45,992 nucleotides of DNA, from contig JBGANR010000031.1 of assembly GCA_044222225.1 (NCBI GenBank), forward strand, positions 1 to 45,992. Reading direction: 5' to 3'. The notes beneath the pieces are model-generated. The model was not told where the DNA came from. It was given only the letters and a program-made list of their open reading frames with translations, and searched no databases. Shown here piece after piece: positions 30,358 through 39,457 of this stretch (within the stretch, counting starts at the first letter, position 1; every line of letters begins with the position of its first letter). The translations under genes and the position numbers were made by a program. The DNA is from JBGANR01 sp044222225. GTDB lineage: Bacteria > Actinomycetota > Actinomycetes > Mycobacteriales > Mycobacteriaceae.

Positions 30358-31212
30358 TTACGTCGGCAGCTCGGCCAACCAGTCCAACGCCATCGCGACT
30401 CCGTCATCGTCGTTCGAGGCGGTCAGGTAGTCCGCCTCGGCGAGCACGGCGGGATCGGCGTTCGCCGGCGCGATCGAGCCGCCGACGCGCCGGAACAGCC
30501 CGAGGTCGTTGCGACCGTCCCCGATCGCCACCACGTCGGCCATGTCGATCCCGCTCCGGGCGGCCGCGACCCGCACACCGGTCGCCTTGTCCACCCCCGT
30601 CGCCGTGATCTCGAGATACCGGGGATTGGACGTCTCAGCCGTCACCGAATCCGGCAGCAGCGGCCGGACCGCGTCGATCTGACCGGAACGCTCGGCGATG
30701 AACAGCAACTTCAACGGCGTCGGCAACGTCTCCAGATCGGTGACCAGCTGCGGCTCCATGCGAACGAGATGCGCCTCGTGTTTCACCGCTTCGGTGATCC
30801 GGTCGACGAACCAGCCGTCCGCGGTGTACCAGTTGGTGCCCAACCCCACCGATCGAGCCGCCCTCGCCGCCGCGAGTGCGACCTCACGAGCGAGCGGGGA
30901 CGTCGCGTGCGCGGTCAAGACGCCTTCGGCGTCGAAGGAACCGACGAATGTGCCCTGGAAGGCCACGAAGACGGCGGGATCGATCAACCCGAGCGCGTCC
31001 AGGAACTGACGCATCCCTCCCGGAGGCCGCGACGAGGCCAGCACGACCTCCACACCGGCCCGGCGGATTCGGCGGACGGCGTCGACCGTCGGTTGCGCAA
31101 GCGTGTGGTCGGACCGGATCAACGTGTGATCGACGTCGATCGCGATGAGCCCGGGACGACGTTCCCACCCGGTGCGACCGGGCGACAGAGTGATACCCCG
31201 AACCGTTGTCAC
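30358..31212 (-). CDS. HAD-superfamily hydrolase, Cof type
   Basis: A 284-residue cytosolic phosphatase. The nucleophile motif is IAIDVDHTLIRSDHTL (DxD), then VVLASSRPPGGMRQFLDALG, a C2 cap with GTNWYTADGWFVDRIT, the Lys in VDKATGVRVAA and the metal loop AIGDGRNDLGLF. This is the Cof/IIB group that dephosphorylates sugar phosphates and cofactors such as FMN or PLP. GTG at 31212 was chosen because GGAGGT lies five bases upstream. It faces the tetR gene end to end. Confidence 0.9.
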   Translation of the reverse strand: MTTVRGITLSPGRTGWERRPGLIAIDVDHTLIRSDHTLAQPTVDAVRRIRRAGVEVVLASSRPPGGMRQFLDALGLIDPAVFVAFQGTFVGSFDAEGVLTAHATSPLAREVALAAARAARSVGLGTNWYTADGWFVDRITEAVKHEAHLVRMEPQLVTDLETLPTPLKLLFIAERSGQIDAVRPLLPDSVTAETSNPRYLEITATGVDKATGVRVAAARSGIDMADVVAIGDGRNDLGLFRRVGGSIAPANADPAVLAEADYLTASNDDDGVAMALDWLAELPT

Positions 31213-31397
31213 GTCGACCTCCGAACGATTGTCGTGGGACCGTCCGGCTGCAGAGCCTACCGCCTCCGCCACGGCACACCGCGCACTCGTCGAGTCGGCC
31301 GACGCCGGCATCCTCGGGCGAACCAAAAGGCGTCGACCGAGTCGAACAGCCGCGTCCGACTCGGCCGACTCCGGACGTCCCCTGACGGACGGCACCG

Positions 31398-31871
31398 TCA
31401 CGCCGCCGACGCCCGCCTTCGGCCCCACAACGGCTGCCGACTCCGCCGCCGCGGGTACCTCCGATCCCACGGAAACCTGCCGCGCTCGTCCGGCCAGACG
31501 AGCTGGAGCGCCCGGAACTCGCCGTACACGGCCCGCGTCACGTGCATCTGCGAGGTGTCACTCGCCTCGATCGCCACGACCTCGCAGATGTCTTCGACGG
31601 CCCGCAACGGATCGCGACCGTCGACGAGGTCCGGATCGGCCAGCATGTACACCGCCGCGAGGTTGATGACGCCGACCGCGATCTCGGGGTCCAACCCCGT
31701 CATCACCAACTCCGGCCGGCCCAACGTCGTCAGCCCGGTCGTATACGTGAACGACGGAGCTCCACCGGTACCGAGAACCCCGGTGGCACCCCACTTGCCC
31801 TGCGCGATCTGACCGAGCGCGTGCCCGACCATCCCGTCCGAGCCTGAACAACGCGCGTCGAACTCACACAT
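31398..31871 (-). CDS. DUF4262 domain protein
   Basis: A 157-residue protein. The DUF4262 pattern is visible in GGAPSFTYTTGLTTLGRPEL then VMTGLDPEIAVGVINLAAVY, and at the end EFRALQLVWPDERGRFPWD followed by a proline/arginine-rich tail. Members are cytosolic and uncharacterised. ATG reads MCEFDARCSG. It has 185 non-coding bases before the HAD gene; its transcript may be separate. No operon partner is seen. Confidence 0.8.
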   Translation of the reverse strand: MCEFDARCSGSDGMVGHALGQIAQGKWGATGVLGTGGAPSFTYTTGLTTLGRPELVMTGLDPEIAVGVINLAAVYMLADPDLVDGRDPLRAVEDICEVVAIEASDTSQMHVTRAVYGEFRALQLVWPDERGRFPWDRRYPRRRSRQPLWGRRRASAA

Positions 31872-31893
31872 CTCGACACTCCCCCTTGCGCTA

Positions 31894-31926
31894 TGCGGAC
31901 GAACCCGGTTTTCGGGCTCGTCCGCA
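31894..31926 (-). terminator. Hairpin after the alpha/beta hydrolase gene
   Basis: An inverted repeat, TGCGGACGA on the left and TCGTCCGCA on the right, with inner CCCG/CGGG pairs and a TTTT loop. It lies about 140 bases past the hydrolase stop (32067) and just upstream of the DUF4262 gene, so it can end the protease-hydrolase transcript. The bases 31927-32066 show no gene. Confidence 0.65.
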
Positions 31927-32066
31927 CGTTACGACGGACCACCGACAGTTCTCGGACGACGGACGACCCACCGCCCGGGTTGCTCGACGCGATGGGAAGG
32001 ATCGTGACCGAGACCGGGACCCGCTGGCGACGCTCCCGGAGGCCGAACCTTGGATTTCGTCGGAGG

Positions 32067-33422
32067 TCACACCAGTCCGGCCACCGACAACACGACCCAG
32101 GCGAGTTCTTTGTGGATGATGTCGCTGTGCGCACCCGACGGCGGCGGCCCCTCATCGACGACGCGGGACGCGTCGATGCTCACCAGTTCGCGGCCCGCGA
32201 AGTCGTATTTCGTGCCGACATCGAGAATCCCCAGCTGATCGACGTCCGGGTGATGGCCGTCGAATCCGATCGCACCCCAGCGGCTCACCTCCCGCTCGAC
32301 GCCTGCGGCGTCGGCTCCGGACGCCAGAGAGGCCAGCGGATAGAAGATTCCCAGCGCGGTGTCGTGCTTGGAATAGCAGGCGACGACGGGTCCGGCCACC
32401 TTTACCTGCTGGCCGGACAACGCGCCGGACCGCGATACGTCGAAAGGCAGCTTCGCCGCGAAGACGAAGTGCGAGAACGCGCCTTGCAACAGCGTGACCG
32501 ACTGCACGGGTTCGCGGCCGTCGACGTCCACCGGCAGCACCTTGAGCGAATACGAGACCACTCGCGCGCCGAAACTGTGGCCGATCACGTGGATCCGCAG
32601 CCCGGGACGGCCCACGAGCAGCCGCCCCAGCAGCGGCCCGAGTCCGTTCTCGCCGACGACGCCGGCCCGGTTCTTCATCTGCCAGAAGGTGAGTTGCCGC
32701 AGGGCCTGCTGGGCGCCGTGCCAGAGTCGCTTCAGCGAGTCGCCGAATCCGGCCGCACCGCCCGGACCTGAGCCTCCGGTGTTGATGTCGACCTCCTCGA
32801 GCGCGCCGGCGAACCGGTCGAACAAGTCGTCATCCGGGCCCTCCTGCGCGATGAACGGCAACTCGCCGGCCACCTCTCCGTCGTCTCCGTCCTCCTTCGT
32901 CGCACGCGCGATCTTCGCCAGCAGATCGCGGGCGCGCTGCAACTCGTCCGCGTCGTCGGGACGCTCGACCAGCAGCGTCAACACCTCGTCGACGGCGTCA
33001 CGTTGCGACTTCGGGAACGCGGCCCGGATCGCCTTACGCAGGTCCTCGTCCGGCGGCGGGGGCGGCTCCCACTCCGTCGGCCGGTCGAATCCCGCGGCGC
33101 CGCCGCGCGCAACGGCCGCTTCGAAGTCGCCGATCGGCTCGTCCGTCCACGCGACGGACGGCCAGTACACACCGAGCAACAGCAGAGAACGGCCCGGCTC
33201 GCCGTGCGCACCGAGCAGCCCGGGAAACAACTCGAAGAACAGTCGATAGCGATTGCTCGCCTGGCTCGGCGTGTTGTTCCAGCCGTGACAGAACACGACG
33301 ATGTCGGTGGGTCCGACGGCGTCGACATCGGCGAGGAGCACTCGCTCCCCGTCCCGATCGATGTCGCCTTGCTCGTCGAAGCGGATCTCCGAAAAAGCGA
33401 TTCCGCCGATGTTCTGGGCCAT
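32067..33422 (-). CDS. Alpha/beta hydrolase with large acidic insert
   Basis: A 451-residue lipase-like protein. The oxyanion-hole strand is IVVFCHGWNN (about residue 41-50), the nucleophile elbow HVIGHSFGARVVSYSL places Ser283, an Asp lies in CYSKHDTALG (354) and a His in PSGAHSDII (432), so a complete Ser-Asp-His triad can be proposed. Between residues 100 and 260 there is an insert rich in acidic, proline and glycine residues, much longer than a normal lid. ATG 33422 follows GGAGAAG. It is downstream by 31 bases of a subtilisin-like protease gene in the same operon. Substrate unknown. Confidence 0.82.
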   Translation of the reverse strand: MAQNIGGIAFSEIRFDEQGDIDRDGERVLLADVDAVGPTDIVVFCHGWNNTPSQASNRYRLFFELFPGLLGAHGEPGRSLLLLGVYWPSVAWTDEPIGDFEAAVARGGAAGFDRPTEWEPPPPPDEDLRKAIRAAFPKSQRDAVDEVLTLLVERPDDADELQRARDLLAKIARATKEDGDDGEVAGELPFIAQEGPDDDLFDRFAGALEEVDINTGGSGPGGAAGFGDSLKRLWHGAQQALRQLTFWQMKNRAGVVGENGLGPLLGRLLVGRPGLRIHVIGHSFGARVVSYSLKVLPVDVDGREPVQSVTLLQGAFSHFVFAAKLPFDVSRSGALSGQQVKVAGPVVACYSKHDTALGIFYPLASLASGADAAGVEREVSRWGAIGFDGHHPDVDQLGILDVGTKYDFAGRELVSIDASRVVDEGPPPSGAHSDIIHKELAWVVLSVAGLV

Positions 33423-33453
33423 TTCTTCTCCGTCCGATAGGTGAATCCGTGTG

Positions 33454-35238
33454 TCATACCGCCTGGAGCGCACGCATCAGATCGACCAGCCCGGCGCCCT
33501 CGAAGTACCGCTCGCGGCCGAGTGTCGTCGCGGCCTCGACGAAGATCTTCTTGACCTCGTCCGGACGATTGACGAACTCGGGACGCACCGAGAGGAGAGC
33601 CGCGATCACGCCCGAGACGTGCGGTGCCGCGAAACTCGTGCCGGTGTCCTCGTGATAGGCGGCGACGCCCCGCGGCACATCCGCGAATCCGTGTTTCTTG
33701 GCCGCGCGCCCGGTGGAACACGACGTGATCCGCTCCCCGGGCGCGACGAGATCCGGCTTCGGCCGGCCGTCGCCGGTCGGGCCTTTCGACGAGAAATACG
33801 AGACGCCGTAGGTGTGCGGTGCGTCGCGGTGCGTCGATCCGACCGTGATCGCCCGCTCGGCATTGCCGGGATCGTTGATCGTCATCGTCAAACCGATATC
33901 GGTCTGACGCTCCCACGACCGGAGCCGGCCGTACCCGGTATTTCCCGCGGCGACCACCACCACGACACCCGACCGGACCAGCCGGTCGACCTCTTTGCAC
34001 AGCGGGCTCTGGCCGCAGGCGAACCATTCGGGGTCGAACTCGTAGCCGAGGCTGATGTTGACGCCGTGGATCACCGCGACCTTGTCGTTGTCGACGTTGA
34101 GTTCCCGGACGTAGCGCAGCGCGGCGAGCACCGACAGCATGTCTGAATCGCCGTCGTCCCGTAGCACCTTGAGACTGACCAATCGCGCGAGCGGCGCCAT
34201 CCCCGACATCAGCGCGGGGTCGACCGTCCGCCGTCGTCGCGTCGGCGTCGGGTCGTTCGATTCGGAATACGACTCGGTGATCGCCTGAAGATCGTCGGGC
34301 GGAAAGGACGCCGGCAGATGTCCGGCGATGATGCCGGCGACATGCGTGCCGTGGCCGTAGCCGTCCGTCAACGCCGATTCCATCGATTCCGGGCCAGGAT
34401 GAATGCCCTGTGTGAAATCCCGGTGCAGCATCAGTACGTCGTCACCGCGGACCGTCTCGCCGTCCTGGAAATGAGGGTGCGCCGCGTCGATTCCGGAATC
34501 GACCACGGCCCACCGGATACCGCGGCCACAGGCGGCGAAGGCACGCCGTGCCGCGTCGGCCTTCACCGTCCTCGCGGACGCGTCGACCAGCGGTTTGACG
34601 GGAAAGTTCGGCCAGATGCGGTAAATGGCATCCGGCCCCTGCTCGGGCTCGTCGTCGAGCCTCGCCAGTTCCCTGATCTCGGGCATCGAAAGTCGCATAC
34701 GGACGTATTCGCCGAGGCGTTCCCGGACTCTGTTCTCGTCGATTCCGGCGAGCAGGCCGTTCAGCGTCTCCCACGCCTTGTCGACGCCACCGGAGAATCC
34801 GACGTTCAATTCGATGACGACGGGGATCGGATCGTCCTCGCCCACCGGTTTCGCGAACAATCGCTCCCGCGACTCCGGGTCGAGCAAGGGTCTCGCGATG
34901 ACACTGCGCAGGCCGAGATCGCGTTCGCGGGTCCGCTCGATCGGCATCGCCAGATGCCGCTGCATGCCGTCCGCGGCCTCCTCGCCGGCCGGCGTCAAGA
35001 CCCACCGCCGCCGATCCGTGTGGACGAGGCCGTCGTCTCGCAGGTGCCGGTACGCCACCGTGAGCCGCGACCGCCACGTCGGCGGTCCATCGCCGTCCCG
35101 CGCAAGGTCCTCCACAGTGAGGACGACGCCCGGCAGTTCCTCGATGAGCGCCGCGACGACCTCCGGCGCGGCCCGTATGCCGCCGTGCAGCACGACGAGG
35201 ATGAGATCGCCGAGCGTCCGCAGCGGCGTCAGCGCCAT
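33454..35238 (-). CDS. S8 (subtilisin-like) serine protease with N-terminal winged-helix-like domain
   Basis: A 594-residue protein with no signal peptide. Residues 1-90 look like a winged-helix fold of the Mrr-N/PadR sort (LIEELPGVVLTVEDLARDGD then VAYRHLRDDGLVHTDRRRW). The S8 domain covers about 240-590: Asp247 in AVVDSGIDAAHPHF, His296 in GYGHGTHVAGII, oxyanion Asn433 in VVAAGNTGYG and Ser535 in DTGTSFAAPHVSG. All catalytic residues are present. AAGGAGG precedes ATG 35238. A cytoplasmic S8 protease fused to a DNA-binding-like domain and paired with a hydrolase is unusual; it may be a conflict or regulated-proteolysis unit. Confidence 0.88.
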   Translation of the reverse strand: MALTPLRTLGDLILVVLHGGIRAAPEVVAALIEELPGVVLTVEDLARDGDGPPTWRSRLTVAYRHLRDDGLVHTDRRRWVLTPAGEEAADGMQRHLAMPIERTRERDLGLRSVIARPLLDPESRERLFAKPVGEDDPIPVVIELNVGFSGGVDKAWETLNGLLAGIDENRVRERLGEYVRMRLSMPEIRELARLDDEPEQGPDAIYRIWPNFPVKPLVDASARTVKADAARRAFAACGRGIRWAVVDSGIDAAHPHFQDGETVRGDDVLMLHRDFTQGIHPGPESMESALTDGYGHGTHVAGIIAGHLPASFPPDDLQAITESYSESNDPTPTRRRRTVDPALMSGMAPLARLVSLKVLRDDGDSDMLSVLAALRYVRELNVDNDKVAVIHGVNISLGYEFDPEWFACGQSPLCKEVDRLVRSGVVVVVAAGNTGYGRLRSWERQTDIGLTMTINDPGNAERAITVGSTHRDAPHTYGVSYFSSKGPTGDGRPKPDLVAPGERITSCSTGRAAKKHGFADVPRGVAAYHEDTGTSFAAPHVSGVIAALLSVRPEFVNRPDEVKKIFVEAATTLGRERYFEGAGLVDLMRALQAV

Positions 35239-35325
35239 CGCGTCCTCCTTCGTCGGTGACTGCGAAGAAGAATGCGACCGAGGCGCGCCGGTCCGCCCCG
35301 GTACCGGACTACTCGATTCCGGCCG

Positions 35326-36270
35326 TCAGGCGGCCGGGCGGATGACGACGTTGCCGACCTTCCGGCCCGAGTCGACGAGCTCGTACGCCTCCCGGATCGC
35401 GTCGAGGCCGCCGAGCACCCGCGTCGTGGCGTTCAGCCGTCCCTCCGCCAGCAGCCCGAGCAGGTGCTCGATGTCCGCGCGTCGTTCCGGTGCCGCGCCG
35501 GCGATGACGGCGCCGCGGGCCCGGATCGTCTCCGCGAGGCTTCCGACGACGAGCACCAGCCGTCCACCGTCGGCGAGCAGCCCCATCCCCTGTCGTCGCG
35601 ACACCGCCCCGACGGCGTCGATGACGACATCGAAATGACCGTTGACCTGCGACGTCGTGTAGTCGACCACACGTTCGGCCCCCAGCGACCGGACGAACTC
35701 GGCGTTGCCGCCGCTCGTCACGGCCGTCACGTGCGCCCCGACGAGCGCGGCCAGTTGCACCGCCGCCGAACCGACCGAGCCCGACGCACCGACGACGAGC
35801 ACCGACTCCCCGGCACGCACCCGCGCCCGATCCCGCAGGAAGTACAGCGCGGTCGTCCCACCGAAGACGATGCCCGCCGCATCCTCGGCCGAGACGCCGG
35901 CCGGCGTCGGCGCCAGGCGGTCGGCTCGCACGGCGACGAGTTCGGCGTGCGCTCCGAGCCGGGCACCGTTCATGCCGCTCACCCGATCGCCGACCGAGAA
36001 CCCCTCGACGCCCGGGCCGGTCGCAGCGACGACGCCGGAGAACGCTCCGCCGAGGATCGCCCTCCGCGGCCGTGTGACGCCGAACGCGAGCCGGGCCGGC
36101 CACCCGAATCCGGAGGGGAAACGGGCGGCGCGGATCCGGGCGTCCCCGGCGGTCACCGCGACGGCCTCGACGCGCACGAGCACCTCCCCGGCGCGCACTC
36201 GCGGCTCCGGCACGTCACCGACGTCGACGACCCCGGGCGGTCCGTAGCGCTTCACCTGAGCGGCCTTCAT
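35326..36270 (-). CDS. NADP-dependent oxidoreductase, quinone oxidoreductase-like (MDR)
   Basis: A 314-residue zinc-free medium-chain reductase. It opens MKAAQVKRYGPPGVVDVGDV, has GGAFSGVVAATGPGVEGF (fold core), the Rossmann loop VLVVGASGSVGSAAVQLAAL at about residue 150 and the DVVIDAVG strand. It lacks the zinc cysteines of alcohol dehydrogenases. It reduces quinones or enones with NADPH. AAGGAGG precedes the ATG. It is divergent from a TetR gene across two operator-like palindromes, so it is likely induced by that regulator's ligand. Confidence 0.9.
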   Translation of the reverse strand: MKAAQVKRYGPPGVVDVGDVPEPRVRAGEVLVRVEAVAVTAGDARIRAARFPSGFGWPARLAFGVTRPRRAILGGAFSGVVAATGPGVEGFSVGDRVSGMNGARLGAHAELVAVRADRLAPTPAGVSAEDAAGIVFGGTTALYFLRDRARVRAGESVLVVGASGSVGSAAVQLAALVGAHVTAVTSGGNAEFVRSLGAERVVDYTTSQVNGHFDVVIDAVGAVSRRQGMGLLADGGRLVLVVGSLAETIRARGAVIAGAAPERRADIEHLLGLLAEGRLNATTRVLGGLDAIREAYELVDSGRKVGNVVIRPAA

Positions 36271-36279
36271 GGAAGCCTC

Positions 36280-36327
36280 CTTACGACTGTAAGTCTGTTC
36301 TCGACACGGTAACCTTACGATCGTAAG
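36280..36327. promoter_or_regulatory. Paired TetR operators in a divergent promoter
   Basis: Two related palindromes: CTTACGACTGTAAG (36280-36293) and the perfect CTTACGATCGTAAG (36314-36327), centre to centre 34 bases apart. They lie between the divergent oxidoreductase and tetR genes and each is placed near one start. They fit the standard TetR autoregulation layout. Confidence 0.82.
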
Positions 36328-36348
36328 TCGGCAACCGACCGGAGGATC

Positions 36349-36993
36349 ATGTCCGATCGTCAACCCCTGAACATCGAGCGCATCGTTGCCGCCGCCGCGG
36401 CCGTGGCCGACGACGGCGGCCTCGCGGCGGTCAGCATGCGGGCCGTCGGCAAGGCTCTGGACGCGGAGGCGATGTCGCTCTATCACCACGTCAAGAACAA
36501 GGACGCGTTGCTCGACGCCCTGGCCGACTGGATCTTCACCCTCATCGAGCTGCCGGAGCCGCACACCCCGTGGCGCGTGGCGATGACGACGCGCGCCGCG
36601 TCCGCACGCCGCGCGCTCGCCGCGCACCCCTGGGCTCTGGGACTGATCGAATCCCGACGCGCGCCGGGCCCGGCGCTGCTTGGCCACCACGACGCCGTCC
36701 TCGGCAACCTTCGCGCGAACGGTTTCTCCGTCGCCCTCGCCTCGCACACCTTCTCGGCGATCGACGCCTACGTCTACGGCTTCGTCCTCACCGAGGTCAA
36801 CCTGCCGTTCGCGCCCGGGGAGGACGCCGCCGCCTTCGCGTCGACGATCGAGCTGCCCGCCGACCGGTATCCCCACCTGACCGAGCTCATGACCGAGATG
36901 CTGGCGGACAAGGACTACGCGTTCGCCGACGAGTTCGGCTACGGACTCGATCTCATCCTCGACGCGATGCACCGACGACGGCAGGAGGGCTGA
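36349..36993 (+). CDS. TetR family regulator with TetR_C_1-type domain
   Basis: A 214-residue regulator. The HTH region reads NIERIVAAAAAVADDGGLAA then VSMRAVGKALDAEAMSLYHH and VKNKDALLDAL, and the ligand domain contains HPWALGLIESRRAPGPALL and DAYVYGFVLTEVNLPF, as in tetracycline-repressor-like C-terminal domains. GGAGG precedes the ATG. It probably represses itself and the divergent oxidoreductase. It is followed at six bases by the phosphosugar mutase gene. Confidence 0.93.
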   Translation: MSDRQPLNIERIVAAAAAVADDGGLAAVSMRAVGKALDAEAMSLYHHVKNKDALLDALADWIFTLIELPEPHTPWRVAMTTRAASARRALAAHPWALGLIESRRAPGPALLGHHDAVLGNLRANGFSVALASHTFSAIDAYVYGFVLTEVNLPFAPGEDAAAFASTIELPADRYPHLTELMTEMLADKDYAFADEFGYGLDLILDAMHRRRQEG

Positions 36994-36999
36994 GCTACC

Positions 37000-38697
37000 G
37001 TGACACGCGTGATCACCCTCGTCGACCGGGCCCGAGCGTGGCTCACCCACGATCCCGACGTCGCCACGCGCGCCGAACTCGCCGCCGTCGTCGCCCGGGC
37101 CGAGGCCGGCGACGCCGACGCGACCGCCGATCTCGAATCGAGGTTCAGCGGTCCGCTGCAGTTCGGGACGGCGGGCCTGCGCGGCGCGGTCGGCGCCGGC
37201 GAGTCGCGGATGAACGTCGCCGTCGTCACGCGGGCGACCGCCGGCGTCGCCGCCTATCTCACCGACGTCGTCGGCGGACAGCCGCGCGTCGTCGTCGGTT
37301 GCGACGCCCGGCACGGCTCGAGCGACTTCATGGACGCGGCCGTCCGCACGCTCGCCGCCGCCGGCGCCACGGTGCTCGCGCTGCCCAAGCAGCTCCCGAC
37401 GCCGCTCACCGCCTACGCCGTGCGCGCGCTCGACGCCGACGCGGGCGTCATGATCACGGCCTCCCACAACCCGCCCGCGGACAACGGCTACAAGGTCTAC
37501 CTCGGCGGACGCGCCGCCGACGTCGACGGACGCGGCGTCCAGATCGTGCCGCCCGCCGACGCCGGGATCGCCGCCGCCATCGCGGCCGCGCCGCAGGCGG
37601 ACGAGGTCCCGCTCGCGGCCGCCGACGACGCCGGGATCACGCAGCTCGGCCAGGCGATCGTCGACGCCTACGCGGCCCACACCGCGGGACTGCGCCGCGT
37701 TCCGGCGTCCGACGAGTCGCCGGTGCGCGTGGTGCTGACACCGATGCACGGGGTCGGCGGCGGCGTCGCCGCCGAGGTGCTGCGCCGTGCGGGCGGCGTC
37801 GACGTGCACGTCGTGGCGCAGCAGGCCGCTCCCGACCCGGACTTCCCGACGGTCTCGTTCCCCAACCCGGAGGAGCCCGGCGCCATCGACCTCGCACTCG
37901 ACCTCGCGCGGAAGGTCGACGCCGACGTCGTCATCGCCCTCGACCCGGACGCCGACCGGTGCTCGGTCGCCGTACCGCAGCCGGGCGGTGACTGGCGGCA
38001 GCTGTCCGGTGACGAGCTCGGCGCACTGCTCGGCGAGCAGGCCGCCGCCGACTCCGGGCGCGAGGGCGACACGCTCGCCTGTTCGGTCGTCTCCAGCCGG
38101 CTGCTCGGCCGGATCGCCGAGTCCCACGGCCTGCGGCATGCCGTGACGCTGACCGGCTTCAAGTGGATCGCCCGGGCCCACGGCATCCGATTCGGCTACG
38201 AGGAGGCGATCGGCTACTGCACCGACCCGGCGGCCGTCCGCGACAAGGACGGCATCGGCGCCATGATCCGGGTCGTCACGCTCGTCGCCGACCTCGCCCG
38301 CGAGGGCCGCACACTGCAGCATCTGCTCGACGATCTGGCCCGCGTCCACGGCCTGCATGCGACGGCGCCGCTCAGCTTCCGGGTGGCCGACACGGCCGTC
38401 ATCGCCGATGCGATGGCCCGCCTGCGCACCACGGGAATCGCCGAGCTCGCCGGCTCGCGCGTCACCACCTCGCGCGATCTGAACGAGGGCGGCGACGACC
38501 TGCCGCCGACGGACGGCCTGCTCTACCTCACCGCGGCGGGTGACCGCGTGATCGTCCGCCCGTCCGGCACCGAGCCCAAGCTCAAGTGCTATCTCGAAGT
38601 CGTTGTGCCGTGCGACGGGATCGACGTCCCGCACGCCGCCGCGGCCGAACGGCTCGAGCGCATCAAGGCGGACGTCACCGCCCTGCTCGGATTCTGA
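37000..38697 (+). CDS. pmmB: Phosphosugar mutase (phosphomannomutase/phosphoglucomutase type)
   Basis: A 565-residue alpha-D-phosphohexomutase. The phosphoserine loop is VMITASHNPPADNGYKVY (active Ser about 156), the metal loop ALDPDADRCSV, the sugar-binding loop GYEEAIGYC and the C-terminal phosphate loop VRPSGTEPKLKCYLEV. This long form is the PGM2-like/PmmB type. In mycobacteria pmmB lies next to deoD, and the same order is seen here. Such an enzyme can interconvert ribose/deoxyribose-1- and 5-phosphates or hexose phosphates, so a role in nucleoside salvage with deoD is likely. Confidence 0.92.
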   Translation: MTRVITLVDRARAWLTHDPDVATRAELAAVVARAEAGDADATADLESRFSGPLQFGTAGLRGAVGAGESRMNVAVVTRATAGVAAYLTDVVGGQPRVVVGCDARHGSSDFMDAAVRTLAAAGATVLALPKQLPTPLTAYAVRALDADAGVMITASHNPPADNGYKVYLGGRAADVDGRGVQIVPPADAGIAAAIAAAPQADEVPLAAADDAGITQLGQAIVDAYAAHTAGLRRVPASDESPVRVVLTPMHGVGGGVAAEVLRRAGGVDVHVVAQQAAPDPDFPTVSFPNPEEPGAIDLALDLARKVDADVVIALDPDADRCSVAVPQPGGDWRQLSGDELGALLGEQAAADSGREGDTLACSVVSSRLLGRIAESHGLRHAVTLTGFKWIARAHGIRFGYEEAIGYCTDPAAVRDKDGIGAMIRVVTLVADLAREGRTLQHLLDDLARVHGLHATAPLSFRVADTAVIADAMARLRTTGIAELAGSRVTTSRDLNEGGDDLPPTDGLLYLTAAGDRVIVRPSGTEPKLKCYLEVVVPCDGIDVPHAAAAERLERIKADVTALLGF

Positions 38698-38722
38698 TCC
38701 GCCACACCCGACGAGGAGTTCC

Positions 38723-39433
38723 ATGAGCACGCCGAGCACCCCGCACATCGATCCCAAGGGCGTCCCGATCGCCGAGACGATCCTGCTTCCGGGCGACCCG
38801 CTGCGCGCGAAGTTCATCGCCGAGACCTATTTCGACGACATCCGCTGCTTCAATCAGGTGCGCAACATGCTGGGCTTCACCGGCACCTATCGCGGTAAGC
38901 CGATCTCGGTGATGGGCACCGGCATGGGCATTCCGTCGATCTCGCTGTACAGCTACGAGCTCATTCATTTCTTCGACGTCAAGAACCTCATCCGGGTCGG
39001 CAGTTGCGGCGCCATGCAGGAGGGCCTCGATCTGTACGACGTCGTCATCGCCCAGGGCGCGTCCACCGATTCCAATTACCTGAGCCAGTTCGGTGTTCCG
39101 GGCACCTACGCCCCGTTGTCGTCGTACCGGCTGCTGGAGAAGGCCAAGCGGGTCGCCGACGATCGCGAGCAGCGGGTGCACGTCGGCAACGTGTTGTCCT
39201 CGGACATCTTCTACAACGCCGATCCGGACGCCATCGGACGCTGGACGAAGATGGGCATCCTCGCCGTCGAGATGGAATCGGCGGGGCTGTTCGTGAACGC
39301 CGCAGCCGCGGGCGTCGACGCACTCGGCATCTTCACCGTCAGCGACAACCTCATCACCCACGCCGTCACCACACCCGAGGAGCGCCAGACGGCGTTCACC
39401 AACATGATCGAGATCGCCCTGGAACTCGCCTGA
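38723..39433 (+). CDS. deoD: Purine nucleoside phosphorylase, hexameric DeoD type
   Basis: A 236-residue enzyme that splits purine (deoxy)nucleosides with phosphate to base and (deoxy)ribose-1-phosphate. Family marks are LLPGDPLRAKFIAETYFDD, MGTGMGIPSISLYSYELI, RVGSCGAMQEGLDLYDVVIA, and VEMESAGLF followed by FTVSDNL (base- and ribose-binding, catalytic Asp). Length equals E. coli DeoD. GAGGAG precedes ATG 38723. With the mutase upstream it forms a salvage unit passing sugar-1-phosphate onward. Confidence 0.95.
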   Translation: MSTPSTPHIDPKGVPIAETILLPGDPLRAKFIAETYFDDIRCFNQVRNMLGFTGTYRGKPISVMGTGMGIPSISLYSYELIHFFDVKNLIRVGSCGAMQEGLDLYDVVIAQGASTDSNYLSQFGVPGTYAPLSSYRLLEKAKRVADDREQRVHVGNVLSSDIFYNADPDAIGRWTKMGILAVEMESAGLFVNAAAAGVDALGIFTVSDNLITHAVTTPEERQTAFTNMIEIALELA

Positions 39434-39457
39434 CGCCGCGGGATCACGCCGGCGCCG

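Noticed and set aside
31213..31470. Upstream extension of the HAD phosphatase frame
   Set aside because: HAD homology starts after GTG 31212, which has a GGAGGT site; the extension has no family likeness and overlaps the DUF4262 gene.
36271..38817. Long minus-strand open frame upstream of the quinone-oxidoreductase-like gene, over 1100 residues in total
   Set aside because: It is antisense to the clear tetR and mutase genes, is Arg/Val/Gly-rich without domain likeness, and the true start has a good ribosome site at 36270.
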